A stretch of DNA of 33,521 nucleotides from Myxococcaceae bacterium (GTDB lineage: Bacteria > Myxococcota > Myxococcia > Myxococcales > Myxococcaceae): the NCBI GenBank assembly GCA_019686135.1, contig JADGHL010000047.1:1-33521 (forward strand), given 5' to 3'. Below the pieces are notes generated by a model. It was not told the DNA's origin. It saw nothing but the letters and a program-made list of their open reading frames with translations, and made no database searches. The translations under genes and the position numbers were made by a program. Below, in pieces: positions 25,469 to 33,059 of the stretch. Numbering within the stretch: position 1 is the stretch's first letter; each line of letters starts with the position of its first letter.

Positions 25469-26131
25469 TTGCTAAGGCTCTACTTCAATCACGCGTGGGG
25501 CGCCGTCCGCACCGAGTCGCGCAGCTTCTCTGCGAAGGACGGCGCGGTGGTGCTGGCCGGCACGGGCGAGAAGTCGGTGCTGCCGCTGTTCGGGTTTCAG
25601 CTGCCCGAGGAGGACTATGCGCTTGCCGAGTGGCAGCACGACGGCGCCCGGCTGTTCCCTCCCCCGGCGGCGGTGCTCGAGCGCAAAGAAGGTGGCTCGT
25701 TCCTCCCCGTTCCTGCCGATGCGCTGCAGAAGGACGGCGCGCGCGCCTTTCTGCCGCTCTCCCGGGGCCAGACGGTGCGCCTGCGTGAGGGGGACCAAGT
25801 CCTCACCATCACGTTCGATCTCCAGAAGGATCGCGCCGGCTGGGACAGGCAGAAGGCGGCGTTCATGCTCGTGTTCCTGGTGTTCCTCACCATCGGGCTG
25901 CCGCTGATCTTCCTCTCCGCATCACCGGATCCGACCCTGGTCGACCGCGCGCTGGAGGAGGCGCGGGTGAAGCAGGGGCTGCCGGCAAAGCCGGAGCCGC
26001 TCAACCTGCAGCCAGTGCCCGACCCGGACGCGGCGACCGGAGATCCATCGGGCGATGCCACAGGGACCACGCCTCCAGCAACGGGCGAGAAGGCCCCCTC
26101 GCGCATCGTCCTTCCCGCCAGCGTGCGCTGA
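25469..26131 (+). CDS. Single-pass membrane protein with Pro-rich C-terminus, unknown function
   Basis: 220 residues from a TTG (25469) with weak upstream signals. The first ~125 residues look like a small beta-rich cytoplasmic domain (LRLYFNHAWGAVRTESRSF, KDGAVVLAGTGEKSVLPLFGF, VRLREGDQVLTITFDLQ). A basic stretch DRAGWDRQK then leads into one membrane helix, AAFMLVFLVFLTIGLPLIFL (~131-150). The remaining ~70 residues are Pro/Ala/Thr/Asp-rich and probably periplasmic and disordered. The layout resembles the N-terminal part of TonB-like energy transducers from myxobacteria, but no TonB C-terminal domain is present. Confidence 0.65.
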   Translation: MLRLYFNHAWGAVRTESRSFSAKDGAVVLAGTGEKSVLPLFGFQLPEEDYALAEWQHDGARLFPPPAAVLERKEGGSFLPVPADALQKDGARAFLPLSRGQTVRLREGDQVLTITFDLQKDRAGWDRQKAAFMLVFLVFLTIGLPLIFLSASPDPTLVDRALEEARVKQGLPAKPEPLNLQPVPDPDAATGDPSGDATGTTPPATGEKAPSRIVLPASVR

Positions 26132-26149
26132 CCGGGGCAGCGACTGGGA

Positions 26150-27080
26150 TCACGGAACCGGCAACGTCGTCCCGTCTCGAGGGTCAGAACGGCCGGCGGC
26201 GGGCGAGCGGCGCCGACCTCCACGGCAGAGGAAAACAGCCGTGCCTCATGCCCGTCGAAGATGATCACGCGGAGGCTGTGTGTGCCGGGCGCGACTCCTG
26301 CGAACCGGAGCTGGCCGTTCGTGGCTTTCCCCCTCACGCCGATAGCCTCCGAAATGTCTTGGAATGTCGATGAACGGTGACCTCCAACGTGCCCGCGGCG
26401 ATCAGCTGCCGGCGTTGAGGGAACCCCTCCGACTCGACGATCAGGAGATGGGATCGTTGCTGACGTCGGGAGCGTGAATCGGCCGGTCGCGTCGGTCCTC
26501 ACGGCGCCGAGTCGCTCGTCGATGTAGATGCCCGGCCGCGTCAGATCCGAAGGTGGGCCGACGTCGACGAGCGCGTTGCTGACCGGCTTCCCGTCGGGAT
26601 CGAACACGCCCCCCCCTGAGCGTCTGGCCGCGCTCCAGCCGGATATCCCCGACGTCCCGGGCGCGCGTCGCGTCGACGTCGAAGGTCCGCGTGATGAAGG
26701 TGTAGCCCGGTGCACCGATCGATGGGCAACTCGAACCGGCCCGCCTCATCCTCCACCGCCCGGAGATTGAGACTGAACTTCTCGAGCGGCTGTCCGTCCT
26801 CTCCGACGACGCGCCCGATGAGCTTCCCCCCGGTCGCGGACCATCAGCTCCACCGGTTCGGAGCGGGGCACCGAAATCTCGACCGGCTCCTGTTTGCCCA
26901 GATCCGTCCCCACCACGCGCAGCCTGTAGCGGCCCGGGCGCAGCCCTTCGAGCGTGAACGCGCCGCCGGGTCCCGTCATGTCGGTCGCCGAGGGCGTCGT
27001 CGCGCCTCCTTCGAATCCTCTGCCGCCATCCGGGTGGAGCCGTGGATTCCTTTCAAGCGCGTGGAGATTCCACCGCCGTC
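26150..27080 (-). pseudogene. Frameshifted remnant of a carboxypeptidase-regulatory-like (Ig-like) surface protein
   Basis: Homologous-looking fragments follow one another in changing frames on the minus strand. In order: GGAFTLEGLRPGRYRLRVVG (~26950-26890), then GKLIGRVVGEDGQPLEKFSLNL after a one-base shift in a C run (~26826), and APGYTFITRTFDVDATRARD (~26710). Next come GGVFDPDGKPVSNALVDVG after another C run (~26610), then SHLLIVESEGFPQRRQLIAAG (~26440). Last is ISEAIGVRGKATNGQLRFAG to a likely original stop at 26150-26152. At least five shifts are needed. G-x-V-x-D-x-x-G-x-P and LRPGRYRLRV are hallmarks of CarboxypepD_reg domains in secreted proteins. The 5' part is missing. Indels favour homopolymers, but short-read (Nextera) data rarely produce so many, so decay is likelier than error. 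Confidence 0.75.
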
Positions 27081-27404
27081 ATCCCGAAGTGCGTCAGCTT
27101 CGACAACCTCGCGAACGAAGAGGATTCCACACCGGAAGTCCACGCGAACCCGGAACATATAGCGAACTCCGCGATATGGGCGTGACATGTGCGACGCGGT
27201 AAGAGCCATACCCGGCAAGATCGTTTTTCACAAACTTTTCCAATACACACATCCACGAATAGTCGAGCCGTGAACAGTGCATTTCAATGACACTCATTGA
27301 GCGCTTGCTTCTTTCGGCTCAGTCGAAGACGGATCCGCGCGGCGTTCCGACCAGCCGTTCGAGGGATGGCCAGACGCCAACACCAAACAACAAAGGACGA
27401 TCCC
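27081..27404 (+). promoter_or_regulatory. AT-richer upstream region with a 17-base palindrome
   Basis: This 324-base stretch holds no gene and is visibly richer in A+T than the rest of the window around 27220-27310. TCAATGA-CAC-TCATTGA (27284-27300) is a perfect inverted repeat 105 bases before the secreted-protein start and could be an operator. I cannot assign a -10/-35 pair with confidence. Confidence 0.4.
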
Positions 27405-28025
27405 ATGCGCAGAACCTATGCAATGAGATACAGACTGGCTCGGGTGTCCCTCGCAGCCGTCGCGTTGGTCGCAACGCTCGCGGTTGCCTCCGACGCCTCG
27501 GCGGGCGTGCCCTACACGGACGCGCCCTACTGTTCGCTTCCCGCCACGTGCCCGAACGGCATCGTCGAGGACTTCTCCTCGTACTCCGGGTTCCCCATCA
27601 GCATGGGGAACTACTTCGTGACGCCGAAGGGCTTCGTGTTCATGGGCGAGGGCCTGAGCCTCTACAACGATTCGATCATCGGCCCCAGCCTCTATTTCGA
27701 GTGCGGCGGCGGTTCGCCCTTCACCTTCCAGCCAGGCGTTATCAAGCTTCCGGTGCCGAGCGCATGGGTGACGCTCACGTTCCGGGGCATGCCGGCCACG
27801 ATCAATTTCATCGCGGTCAACCAGAGCGGCGAAATCATCGAGGCGGTGACGAAGACCAGCCTGGGGACCGTCGAGCAGATCAAGCTGGGGCCGGGCGATC
27901 CCGGGTCCGGCGACTCGATGATCGAATACATCTTCATGTGGCACGTCGAGGACGGCACCTGCTCCCTCGACTGCGGTGAGCCGTTCATCACGAACATCAC
28001 GATCTGCGACACCTGCGGCGTCTAG
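27405..28025 (+). CDS. Secreted Cys-containing protein, unknown function
   Basis: 206 residues. The ATG at 27405 follows AAGGA by seven bases and gives a signal peptide (MRRTYAMRYRLARVSLAAVALVATLAVASDASA|GVP); ATG 27423 is an alternative. The mature ~170 residues carry seven cysteines, clustered at the N-terminus (PYCSLPATCP) and C-terminus (GTCSLDCGEP, ICDTCGV). The middle is beta-rich with many aromatic and Gly/Ser residues (DFSSYSGFPISMGNYFV, AWVTLTFRGMPATINFI), suggesting a jelly-roll or PEP-CTERM-like extracellular domain, though no sorting tail is present. Its codon use is a little less G/C-biased than that of its neighbours. I do not recognise it. Confidence 0.7.
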   Translation: MRRTYAMRYRLARVSLAAVALVATLAVASDASAGVPYTDAPYCSLPATCPNGIVEDFSSYSGFPISMGNYFVTPKGFVFMGEGLSLYNDSIIGPSLYFECGGGSPFTFQPGVIKLPVPSAWVTLTFRGMPATINFIAVNQSGEIIEAVTKTSLGTVEQIKLGPGDPGSGDSMIEYIFMWHVEDGTCSLDCGEPFITNITICDTCGV

Positions 28026-28040
28026 CTGTGACCCGGTGGA

Positions 28041-28072
28041 CAGGCTACCTTCCGGAAGGCACAGGTAGCCTG
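28041..28072. terminator. 10-bp hairpin after the secreted-protein gene
   Basis: CAGGCTACCT (28041-28050) and AGGTAGCCTG (28063-28072) are perfect arms around a 12-base loop that includes TCCGGA. It follows the stop at 28025 by 15 bases and precedes the next start by seven. It could end the upstream transcript or sit in the leader of the signalling operon; there is no T run. Confidence 0.5.
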
Positions 28073-28079
28073 CTCCCCG

Positions 28080-28493
28080 ATGCTCTCCACCGTCGAAAAG
28101 GTCCTCTTCCTCAAGTCGATCGATCTGTTCTCCCAGATCCCCGGCGAGGATCTCACCCAGATCGCGCTGGTCTCGACGGAGGAGAGCCATGAGCCGGGCG
28201 ACGAGATCTTCGCCGAGGGTGAGCCGGGGGACGCGCTCTACCTGGTGCTCGACGGCAAGGTCCGGGTGCACAAGCACGACCGGGTGATCGCGGAGCTGGG
28301 CGAGCGCGAGTGCTTCGGCGAGATGGCCATCCTCGACTCGACGTCGCGCTCGGCCACGATCACCGCGATCACCGACGTGAATCTGCTGAAGATCTCCCGC
28401 GAGGACTTCCAGGAGATCCTCAACGAGAAGCCGGAGATCGCCGTGGGGATCATCAAGGTCCTCACCCGCCGGCTCCGCCACGCCACCCGCTGA
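28080..28493 (+). CDS. Cyclic-nucleotide-binding domain protein
   Basis: 137 residues, a single cNMP-binding domain without a DNA-binding or catalytic part. VSTEESHEPGDEIFAEGEPG and LYLVLDGKVRVH are the beta-roll strands. The phosphate-binding cassette reads FGEMAILDSTSRSATI, keeping the Glu and Arg that hold the ribose and phosphate of cAMP or cGMP. The C-terminal helix ends IIKVLTRRLRHATR. Acting alone it should be a ligand-controlled adaptor. It begins the run leading to the HEAT and HD-GYP-like genes, with a 77-base gap after it. Such domains are often found with NTT-HEAT transporters, one of which lies 3 kb upstream. Confidence 0.9.
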   Translation: MLSTVEKVLFLKSIDLFSQIPGEDLTQIALVSTEESHEPGDEIFAEGEPGDALYLVLDGKVRVHKHDRVIAELGERECFGEMAILDSTSRSATITAITDVNLLKISREDFQEILNEKPEIAVGIIKVLTRRLRHATR

Positions 28494-28570
28494 CGCGCGG
28501 TCCAGGCGGACGGACGCCTTTGTTGCCCCCGTCCGCACGCCGGCCTGCGCGCCACGCTAAGATTCCGCCG

Positions 28571-30331
28571 ATGGCAAACGCTCCCACGGAGGCCGGGGCC
28601 CCGGCGGACCCCATGCAGGATCCGGAGAAGCGCGAACGCGTGGAGCTCGCGCGCAACTTCGCCTTCCACCTGCTCAAGGGGATCAAGCAGATCGGCATGT
28701 ACCGGCACAACGAGAGCCGGTTCGGGGAGTTCCTCCAGAAGGCGCACGAGGCCATCGGTCAGTACACGGTCCGGCACGGCGCCTTGTCGATGAAGGTCGA
28801 GCCGCAGAACCTGCTGCTCTACGGGCAGACGCTGTTCAGCGAGGACAACGCCCTGCCCTACAAGTTCTACAAAGACGGGATCCGCCAGCTGATCTTCCGC
28901 CCGGATCTCACCGTGGACGAGCTGGTGGCGTTCACGCTGATCGCCGTGAGCGACACCGAGCGCGGCGGCGAGGACGTGCTCGCGCAGCTGTGGAAAGCCG
29001 GCTTCGAGCACATCGAGTACGTCGTCGTCGAAGGCTTCAAGATGGAGGAGTTCTCCGAGGAGGAGGTTCAGGTCGAGGTCGACAAGATCGTCGGCTACCT
29101 CTACAACCGGCTGCGCACCAATTCGGACGACTTCCTCCGGTTCGCGCGCGTCTCCACCGAGGATCTCGACGCGAAGATCGACGACGTCGACCAGCTCCGC
29201 GGGTTGGTGATCGCCGGCCAGCCCGCCAGCGACGCGCTCAAGGCCCGCATCCAGAAGGAGCTCGAAGAGGAGGAGGGACAGCGGCTCTTCCCCAAGCTCG
29301 TGAGCGCGGTGTTCCAGGTCGTCGAGTCCGGCGTGGACGACGCCAGCGCGCTCGAGGAGATGTTCGTCCAGCTCCTCGACGCGATGCTGCTGCAGGAGGA
29401 CTTCGCCACCATCAACAGCATCGTGCTCAAGCTCCGCGCGATGGAGCAGCGCGATCCGTCGAACAGCGTGATCGCCCGGCTGCGGCTGACCTTCGTCACC
29501 AAAATGGGCGAAGAGCAGCGGCTGGGCCGTATCGGGGAGATCCTCCGCACCACGCGCCCGAAGAACCCCCAGGACCTCGTCCGCTACCTCGACGCGGTGG
29601 AGGACCTGCCTACGCCGGTGCTGCTGGACGTGCTCGAGAGCGTGGAGCTGCCCGAGAACCGCACGCTCTTGTGCGACGTATTGGCCCGGTACGCCAAAGA
29701 GGCCCCGGAGCCCTTCGTGCACCGGCTCGAGTCCGACCGTCCGCAGACCGTGCGCGACATGGTCTACATCCTCGAGAAGAGCGGGCACCCGGACCGGATC
29801 AAGATCTTCGGCACGGTGCTCAAGCACAAGAACCTGGCGGTGAAGCTGGACGCGATGCACGTCATCGCCCGCGGCCAGACCGGCGAAGCGCGCAAGCTGA
29901 TTGCCGACTGCCTGCACGACGCCAGCGCCCAGGTGCGGATGCTCGCGGCGCGGCTGCTCCCGGAGTTCGACCGGGAGAAGGCGTATCTGGACCTGGTGAA
30001 GGTGATCAAAGACCCCTCCTTCGAGAAGAAGTCTCCGGAGGAGAAGACCGCCTTCTACGCGGCGCTGGGATCGACCGGCTTGCCGGGCGCGTTCTCGATG
30101 CTGCAGTCGATCCTGGCGACGAAGCCGTCGTTGCTGAACAAGGCGCGGGTGCTCAACGACAAGCTGCTCGCGGTCTCCGGGCTCGGCGCGGCGCAGTCGA
30201 TCCAGGCGCTCAAGCTGCTGCAGCAGGTGGTGGACGACAAGACGCAGCCCACCGAGGTGCTCGTGGCCGCGCGCAAGGCCATGTACCAGACGAAGAAGGC
30301 GCTCTTCGGGGACAACGCGGAGGCCAACTGA
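28571..30331 (+). CDS. HEAT-repeat protein with a novel N-terminal domain
   Basis: 586 residues from ATG 28571; no signal or membrane span, so cytoplasmic. Residues ~30-125 form a domain (LLKGIKQIGMYRHNESRF, ... LTVDELVAF) that resembles the N-terminus of the next gene product. A helical, acidic middle (~150-250) leads to HEAT-like helix pairs through ~560 (VRDMVYILEKSGHPDRIKIFG, LAVKLDAMHVIARGQTGEARK, SAQVRMLAARLLPEFDREKAY). It has no catalytic motif, so a scaffold or sensor role is likely. The next gene starts one base after its stop, and GGAGG for that gene lies within its last codons, so expression is coupled. Confidence 0.8.
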   Translation: MANAPTEAGAPADPMQDPEKRERVELARNFAFHLLKGIKQIGMYRHNESRFGEFLQKAHEAIGQYTVRHGALSMKVEPQNLLLYGQTLFSEDNALPYKFYKDGIRQLIFRPDLTVDELVAFTLIAVSDTERGGEDVLAQLWKAGFEHIEYVVVEGFKMEEFSEEEVQVEVDKIVGYLYNRLRTNSDDFLRFARVSTEDLDAKIDDVDQLRGLVIAGQPASDALKARIQKELEEEEGQRLFPKLVSAVFQVVESGVDDASALEEMFVQLLDAMLLQEDFATINSIVLKLRAMEQRDPSNSVIARLRLTFVTKMGEEQRLGRIGEILRTTRPKNPQDLVRYLDAVEDLPTPVLLDVLESVELPENRTLLCDVLARYAKEAPEPFVHRLESDRPQTVRDMVYILEKSGHPDRIKIFGTVLKHKNLAVKLDAMHVIARGQTGEARKLIADCLHDASAQVRMLAARLLPEFDREKAYLDLVKVIKDPSFEKKSPEEKTAFYAALGSTGLPGAFSMLQSILATKPSLLNKARVLNDKLLAVSGLGAAQSIQALKLLQQVVDDKTQPTEVLVAARKAMYQTKKALFGDNAEAN

Positions 30332-30332
30332 G

Positions 30333-31649
30333 ATGGCCGAGTCGATCAAAATCAGCCACGGCGAGATGCAGGAGAACCTCTCCGAGTTCGGGCGCGCCCA
30401 CTCGGAGAAGCTGCAGGCCTGGGGCCGCAGCGTGGTCTCCGGCCTCTACATGCTGATCCGATCGGTGAAGATGTACGACCCGGACAACGCGGTGTTCAAC
30501 AAGCCGATCGCCGCGCTCGCCGAGGCGATCAACTCGGTGATCCAGAAGGAGGGCCGCTTCGAGCTGGTGACGGTCAAGGAGTCCTTCTACCTGAACAACA
30601 TGCTGGTGAAGGTCGACCTCAACGCGCTCGACAACGTGCGCTACCTGGTCGCCGAGCTGCGCGCCAAGGACGTCGGCGGCTTCACGCTGCACAAGCCGGT
30701 CACGGTCTCCGAGCTTCTGAACTTCGTGTGGATCTTCAGCAAGGAGCAGCAGGACCTCGCCGAAGAGGACGGGCTGGCGGGCCGCAAGCTCCTCAACATG
30801 AAGGTCACCAAGTTCTCCAAACTCAAGGAGAAGCTGGACAAGGAGGACCTCGACAACCCGGACGAGCAGAAAGTCGACCGCAAGAAGTACGCGATGACGG
30901 TCTACGCGCGGGCGGTGTTCTTCCTCACCAAATACATGGAGTCCGTCCGCAACGGGAAACCGATCTCCTCGGCGAAGGCGCTGCGGCTGGTGCAGGACCT
31001 CGTCGACATCTCGTTCGACCAGCGGACGCATTTTCTGGGGATGACGACGCTCAAGCGGGAGTCGGACTACCTCGTCTACCACCAGGTCAACGTCTGCCTG
31101 ATGTGCATCGTCTTCGGCGCGGAGCTGGGGCTCACCAAGCCGCAGCTGCGCGATCTGGGGCACATCGCTCTCTTCCATGACGCGGGGATGGCCACCATCC
31201 CCGAAGACCTCGCCACGAAGAAGGGCGCACTGGCGCCGGAGGAGCGGGCGCTCATCGCGAAGGCGCCGCTCATCAGCGTGCGCAACATCCTCGCGGAGAA
31301 GGCCATCACGCGCTCCACGCTGCTCCGGGTGGTCACCACCATCGAACACAAGGTCGACTACGGCACCGCGGTCCGGGACGCGCGCGGCAACATCCAGATG
31401 ATCATCCCCAAGACCAACCTGGGGCTCTTCGCGAAGATCCTCGCCATCTGCGACACCTACGACGCGCTCACCTCGAAGCGCCCCTTCCGCGACGCCTACG
31501 GCCCGGAAGTGGCGCTGATGCTCATGTGGACGGAGATGCGCCACAAATTCGACCCGGAGCTGCTTCAGGTCTTCATGCGCGTCATGGCGATCCAACCCAT
31601 CAAAGTCATGTCGCGGCGCCAGCGCTCGCTCACCGTCGGCGGTCTGTAG
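30333..31649 (+). CDS. Degenerate HD-GYP-type phosphohydrolase-like protein
   Basis: 438 residues. Residues ~30-135 repeat the domain pattern of the upstream HEAT protein (SVKMYDPDNAVF, ... VTVSELLNF). The C-terminal half is HD-GYP-like: YHQVN carries the first His, LFHDAGMATIPEDL the HD pair, and KILAICDTYDALTSKRPFRDA the later Asp and the DALTS-x-R signature, ending in KFDPELLQVFM. Key differences are HDAGM for HDIGK, loss of the His-Pro after the linker, IEHKVDYGT for the HH-x-x-x-x-x-GYP segment, and no GYP triplet. Cyclic-di-GMP hydrolysis is therefore doubtful; it may bind a nucleotide or partner. It closes the cNMP-HEAT-HD operon. Confidence 0.85.
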   Translation: MAESIKISHGEMQENLSEFGRAHSEKLQAWGRSVVSGLYMLIRSVKMYDPDNAVFNKPIAALAEAINSVIQKEGRFELVTVKESFYLNNMLVKVDLNALDNVRYLVAELRAKDVGGFTLHKPVTVSELLNFVWIFSKEQQDLAEEDGLAGRKLLNMKVTKFSKLKEKLDKEDLDNPDEQKVDRKKYAMTVYARAVFFLTKYMESVRNGKPISSAKALRLVQDLVDISFDQRTHFLGMTTLKRESDYLVYHQVNVCLMCIVFGAELGLTKPQLRDLGHIALFHDAGMATIPEDLATKKGALAPEERALIAKAPLISVRNILAEKAITRSTLLRVVTTIEHKVDYGTAVRDARGNIQMIIPKTNLGLFAKILAICDTYDALTSKRPFRDAYGPEVALMLMWTEMRHKFDPELLQVFMRVMAIQPIKVMSRRQRSLTVGGL

Positions 31650-31688
31650 TCATTCTTGTGCTTTCGTGCTGGGCAGTGCCGGCTTCGG

Positions 31689-31752
31689 GCGTGGTTCATC
31701 GTTCGTAGTGAGCAGTGAGTAGGGTGATCCTCCGGCCCTGACGGGCCTCCGG
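31689..31752. repeat. Composite intergenic repeat, copy E
   Basis: GCGTGGTTCATCGTTCGTAG, then GTGAGCAGTGAGTAGGGTGAT (31708-31728), lead into CCTCCGG-CCC-TGAC-GGG-CCTCCGG (31729-31752). The last part is nearly identical to copy C read on the minus strand. It sits between two convergent genes, where it may also act as a terminator. Confidence 0.55.
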
Positions 31753-31766
31753 ATGGAGTGGTCGGG

Positions 31767-32723
31767 TTATTGGTCCGTTGCCCTCAGCGCCTGGAGGGCT
31801 CTGGCGAAGTCTTCGGGGAGTTGGGCTTCGAACGTCAGGGGTTGGTGGGTGGCGGGGTGGGTGAACGAGAGCTTCCAGGCGTGGAGCGCGTGGCGTCCCA
31901 ACGCCTTCTGGGCTTCGGCAACTGCTCCCGTCGCCCGGCGCGCTCCTCCATAGAGCGCGTCGCAGAGGAGCGGATGCCCCCGCTCGGCGAAGTGCACGCG
32001 GACCTGGTGCGTCCGGCCGGTCTCGAGATCCACCTCGACCAGCGAGGCTTTGTCGAACGTCTCCAGGGTCCGGTAGTGCGTCATCGCGGGCTTGCCGCTC
32101 TTCACCCTGCCGGAGAACTTCTTCCGGTGCACGGGATGGCGGCCGTACGGGGTCTCGATGCGGCCCTCCTCCGGCGTCGGTACTCCGTGCACCAGCGCGA
32201 GATACGTCTTCTTGACTTCCCGCCCTTTGAACGCGGCCTGCAACGCATGCAGCGTGGCCTCGTTCTTCGCCACCACCATGCAGCCGGAGGTGTCCTTGTC
32301 GAGCCGGTGCACGATGCCGGGCCGCAGCTCGCCTCCGATGCCCGCAAGATCGCGGATCCGATGGAGCAGCGCGTTCACCAGCGTGCCGTCTGTGTGCCCC
32401 GCCGCGGGGTGCACCACCATCCCCGCTGCTTTGTCCAAGACGATGAGGTCGGCGTCCTCGTACAGGACGGTGAGCGGCAACTCCTGCGCGATCGGCTCCG
32501 CGGGCTTCGGCGCGGGCACGTCGATGGTCAGTGTCTCGCCTCCCCGGAGCCGCACCGACGGCTTCGCCACCACCCGGCCGTCGACCTGCACCCGCCCCTC
32601 GTCGATCAGCGCCTGGACCCGGGAACGGCTGAGATCGGGGAAGCTCGTCGCCAACACGGCATCGAGCCGCTGGCCCTTCGCCTCCGCAGGAACGAGATGG
32701 GTGCGACGTTCGCCGCCGCTCAC
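31767..32723 (-). CDS. rluD: RluD-family 23S rRNA pseudouridine synthase
   Basis: 318 residues from a GTG that overlaps the stop of the small upstream gene (GTGA). An S4 RNA-binding domain (~17-75; RLDAVLATSFPDLSRSRVQALI) precedes the RluA-type catalytic domain. Motif II is HRLDKDTSG (139-147), with catalytic Asp 142; ETGRTHQVRVHFA and HALHAWKLSFTHP are the later family motifs. RluD makes pseudouridines 1911, 1915 and 1917 in helix 69 of 23S rRNA. RluC-like members share these motifs, but the S4 domain and overall length fit RluD. The gene is translationally coupled to its upstream neighbour. Confidence 0.88.
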   Translation of the reverse strand: MSGGERRTHLVPAEAKGQRLDAVLATSFPDLSRSRVQALIDEGRVQVDGRVVAKPSVRLRGGETLTIDVPAPKPAEPIAQELPLTVLYEDADLIVLDKAAGMVVHPAAGHTDGTLVNALLHRIRDLAGIGGELRPGIVHRLDKDTSGCMVVAKNEATLHALQAAFKGREVKKTYLALVHGVPTPEEGRIETPYGRHPVHRKKFSGRVKSGKPAMTHYRTLETFDKASLVEVDLETGRTHQVRVHFAERGHPLLCDALYGGARRATGAVAEAQKALGRHALHAWKLSFTHPATHQPLTFEAQLPEDFARALQALRATDQ

Positions 32724-32983
32724 CAGATCCGGGATTTGATGTGCGCCTTCGACCGCACCACGATGTCCACGATCGCCCGGTCGAAGTAGTTCGTCGTGGT
32801 GAAGATCTCGTGGCTCACCCGGCTCTTGTAGAGCTCGCGACCCTCGTCCAGCTCTTCCTTCAGCACGTCGAAGAGGTTGTCCTGCTCGATGCCCTTGATG
32901 ATCTTCTGCTCGTTGTAGAGCGAGATGTCCGAGGCGATCGCGCGCGCCAACCGGATGGCCTTCGCCTTCTCTTCGTCCGTCAT
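32720..32983 (-). CDS. Small conserved cytoplasmic protein, unknown function
   Basis: 87 residues, helical and charged (MTDEEKAKAIRLARAIASDI, EQKIIKGIEQDNLFDVLKEE, TNYFDRAIVDIVVRS). No Cys, signal or membrane span. Similar short proteins seem familiar to me from other Myxococcota and related bacteria, but I know no function. AGAGGA abuts the ATG with no spacing, and the best promoter upstream would start transcription within about three bases of the ATG, so translation may be leaderless. Its stop overlaps the rluD start. Confidence 0.75.
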   Translation of the reverse strand: MTDEEKAKAIRLARAIASDISLYNEQKIIKGIEQDNLFDVLKEELDEGRELYKSRVSHEIFTTTNYFDRAIVDIVVRSKAHIKSRIW

Positions 32984-32992
32984 TCCTCTGGG

Positions 32993-33021
32993 TTTGTAGG
33001 ATTGCAGACCGGCCCCGTCAA
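32993..33021 (-). promoter_or_regulatory. Sigma-70-type promoter for the small gene and rluD
   Basis: On the minus strand TTGACG (33021-33016) and TACAAA (32998-32993) are separated by exactly 17 bases, with five and four matches to the consensus hexamers. The predicted start is close to 32986, just before the ATG at 32983. Confidence 0.45.
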
Positions 33022-33059
33022 CTTCCGCAGCACGGGAGCGGGCCGCTTCGTTCGCTCTG

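Noticed and set aside
28510-28535. GGACGCCTTTGTTGC before the HEAT gene as a sigma-54 promoter
   Set aside because: The GG and GC elements are one base too far apart.
28238-30349. Long minus-strand open frame opposite the cNMP and HEAT genes
   Set aside because: Same reason: antisense shadow of genes with convincing domains, no ribosome-binding site.
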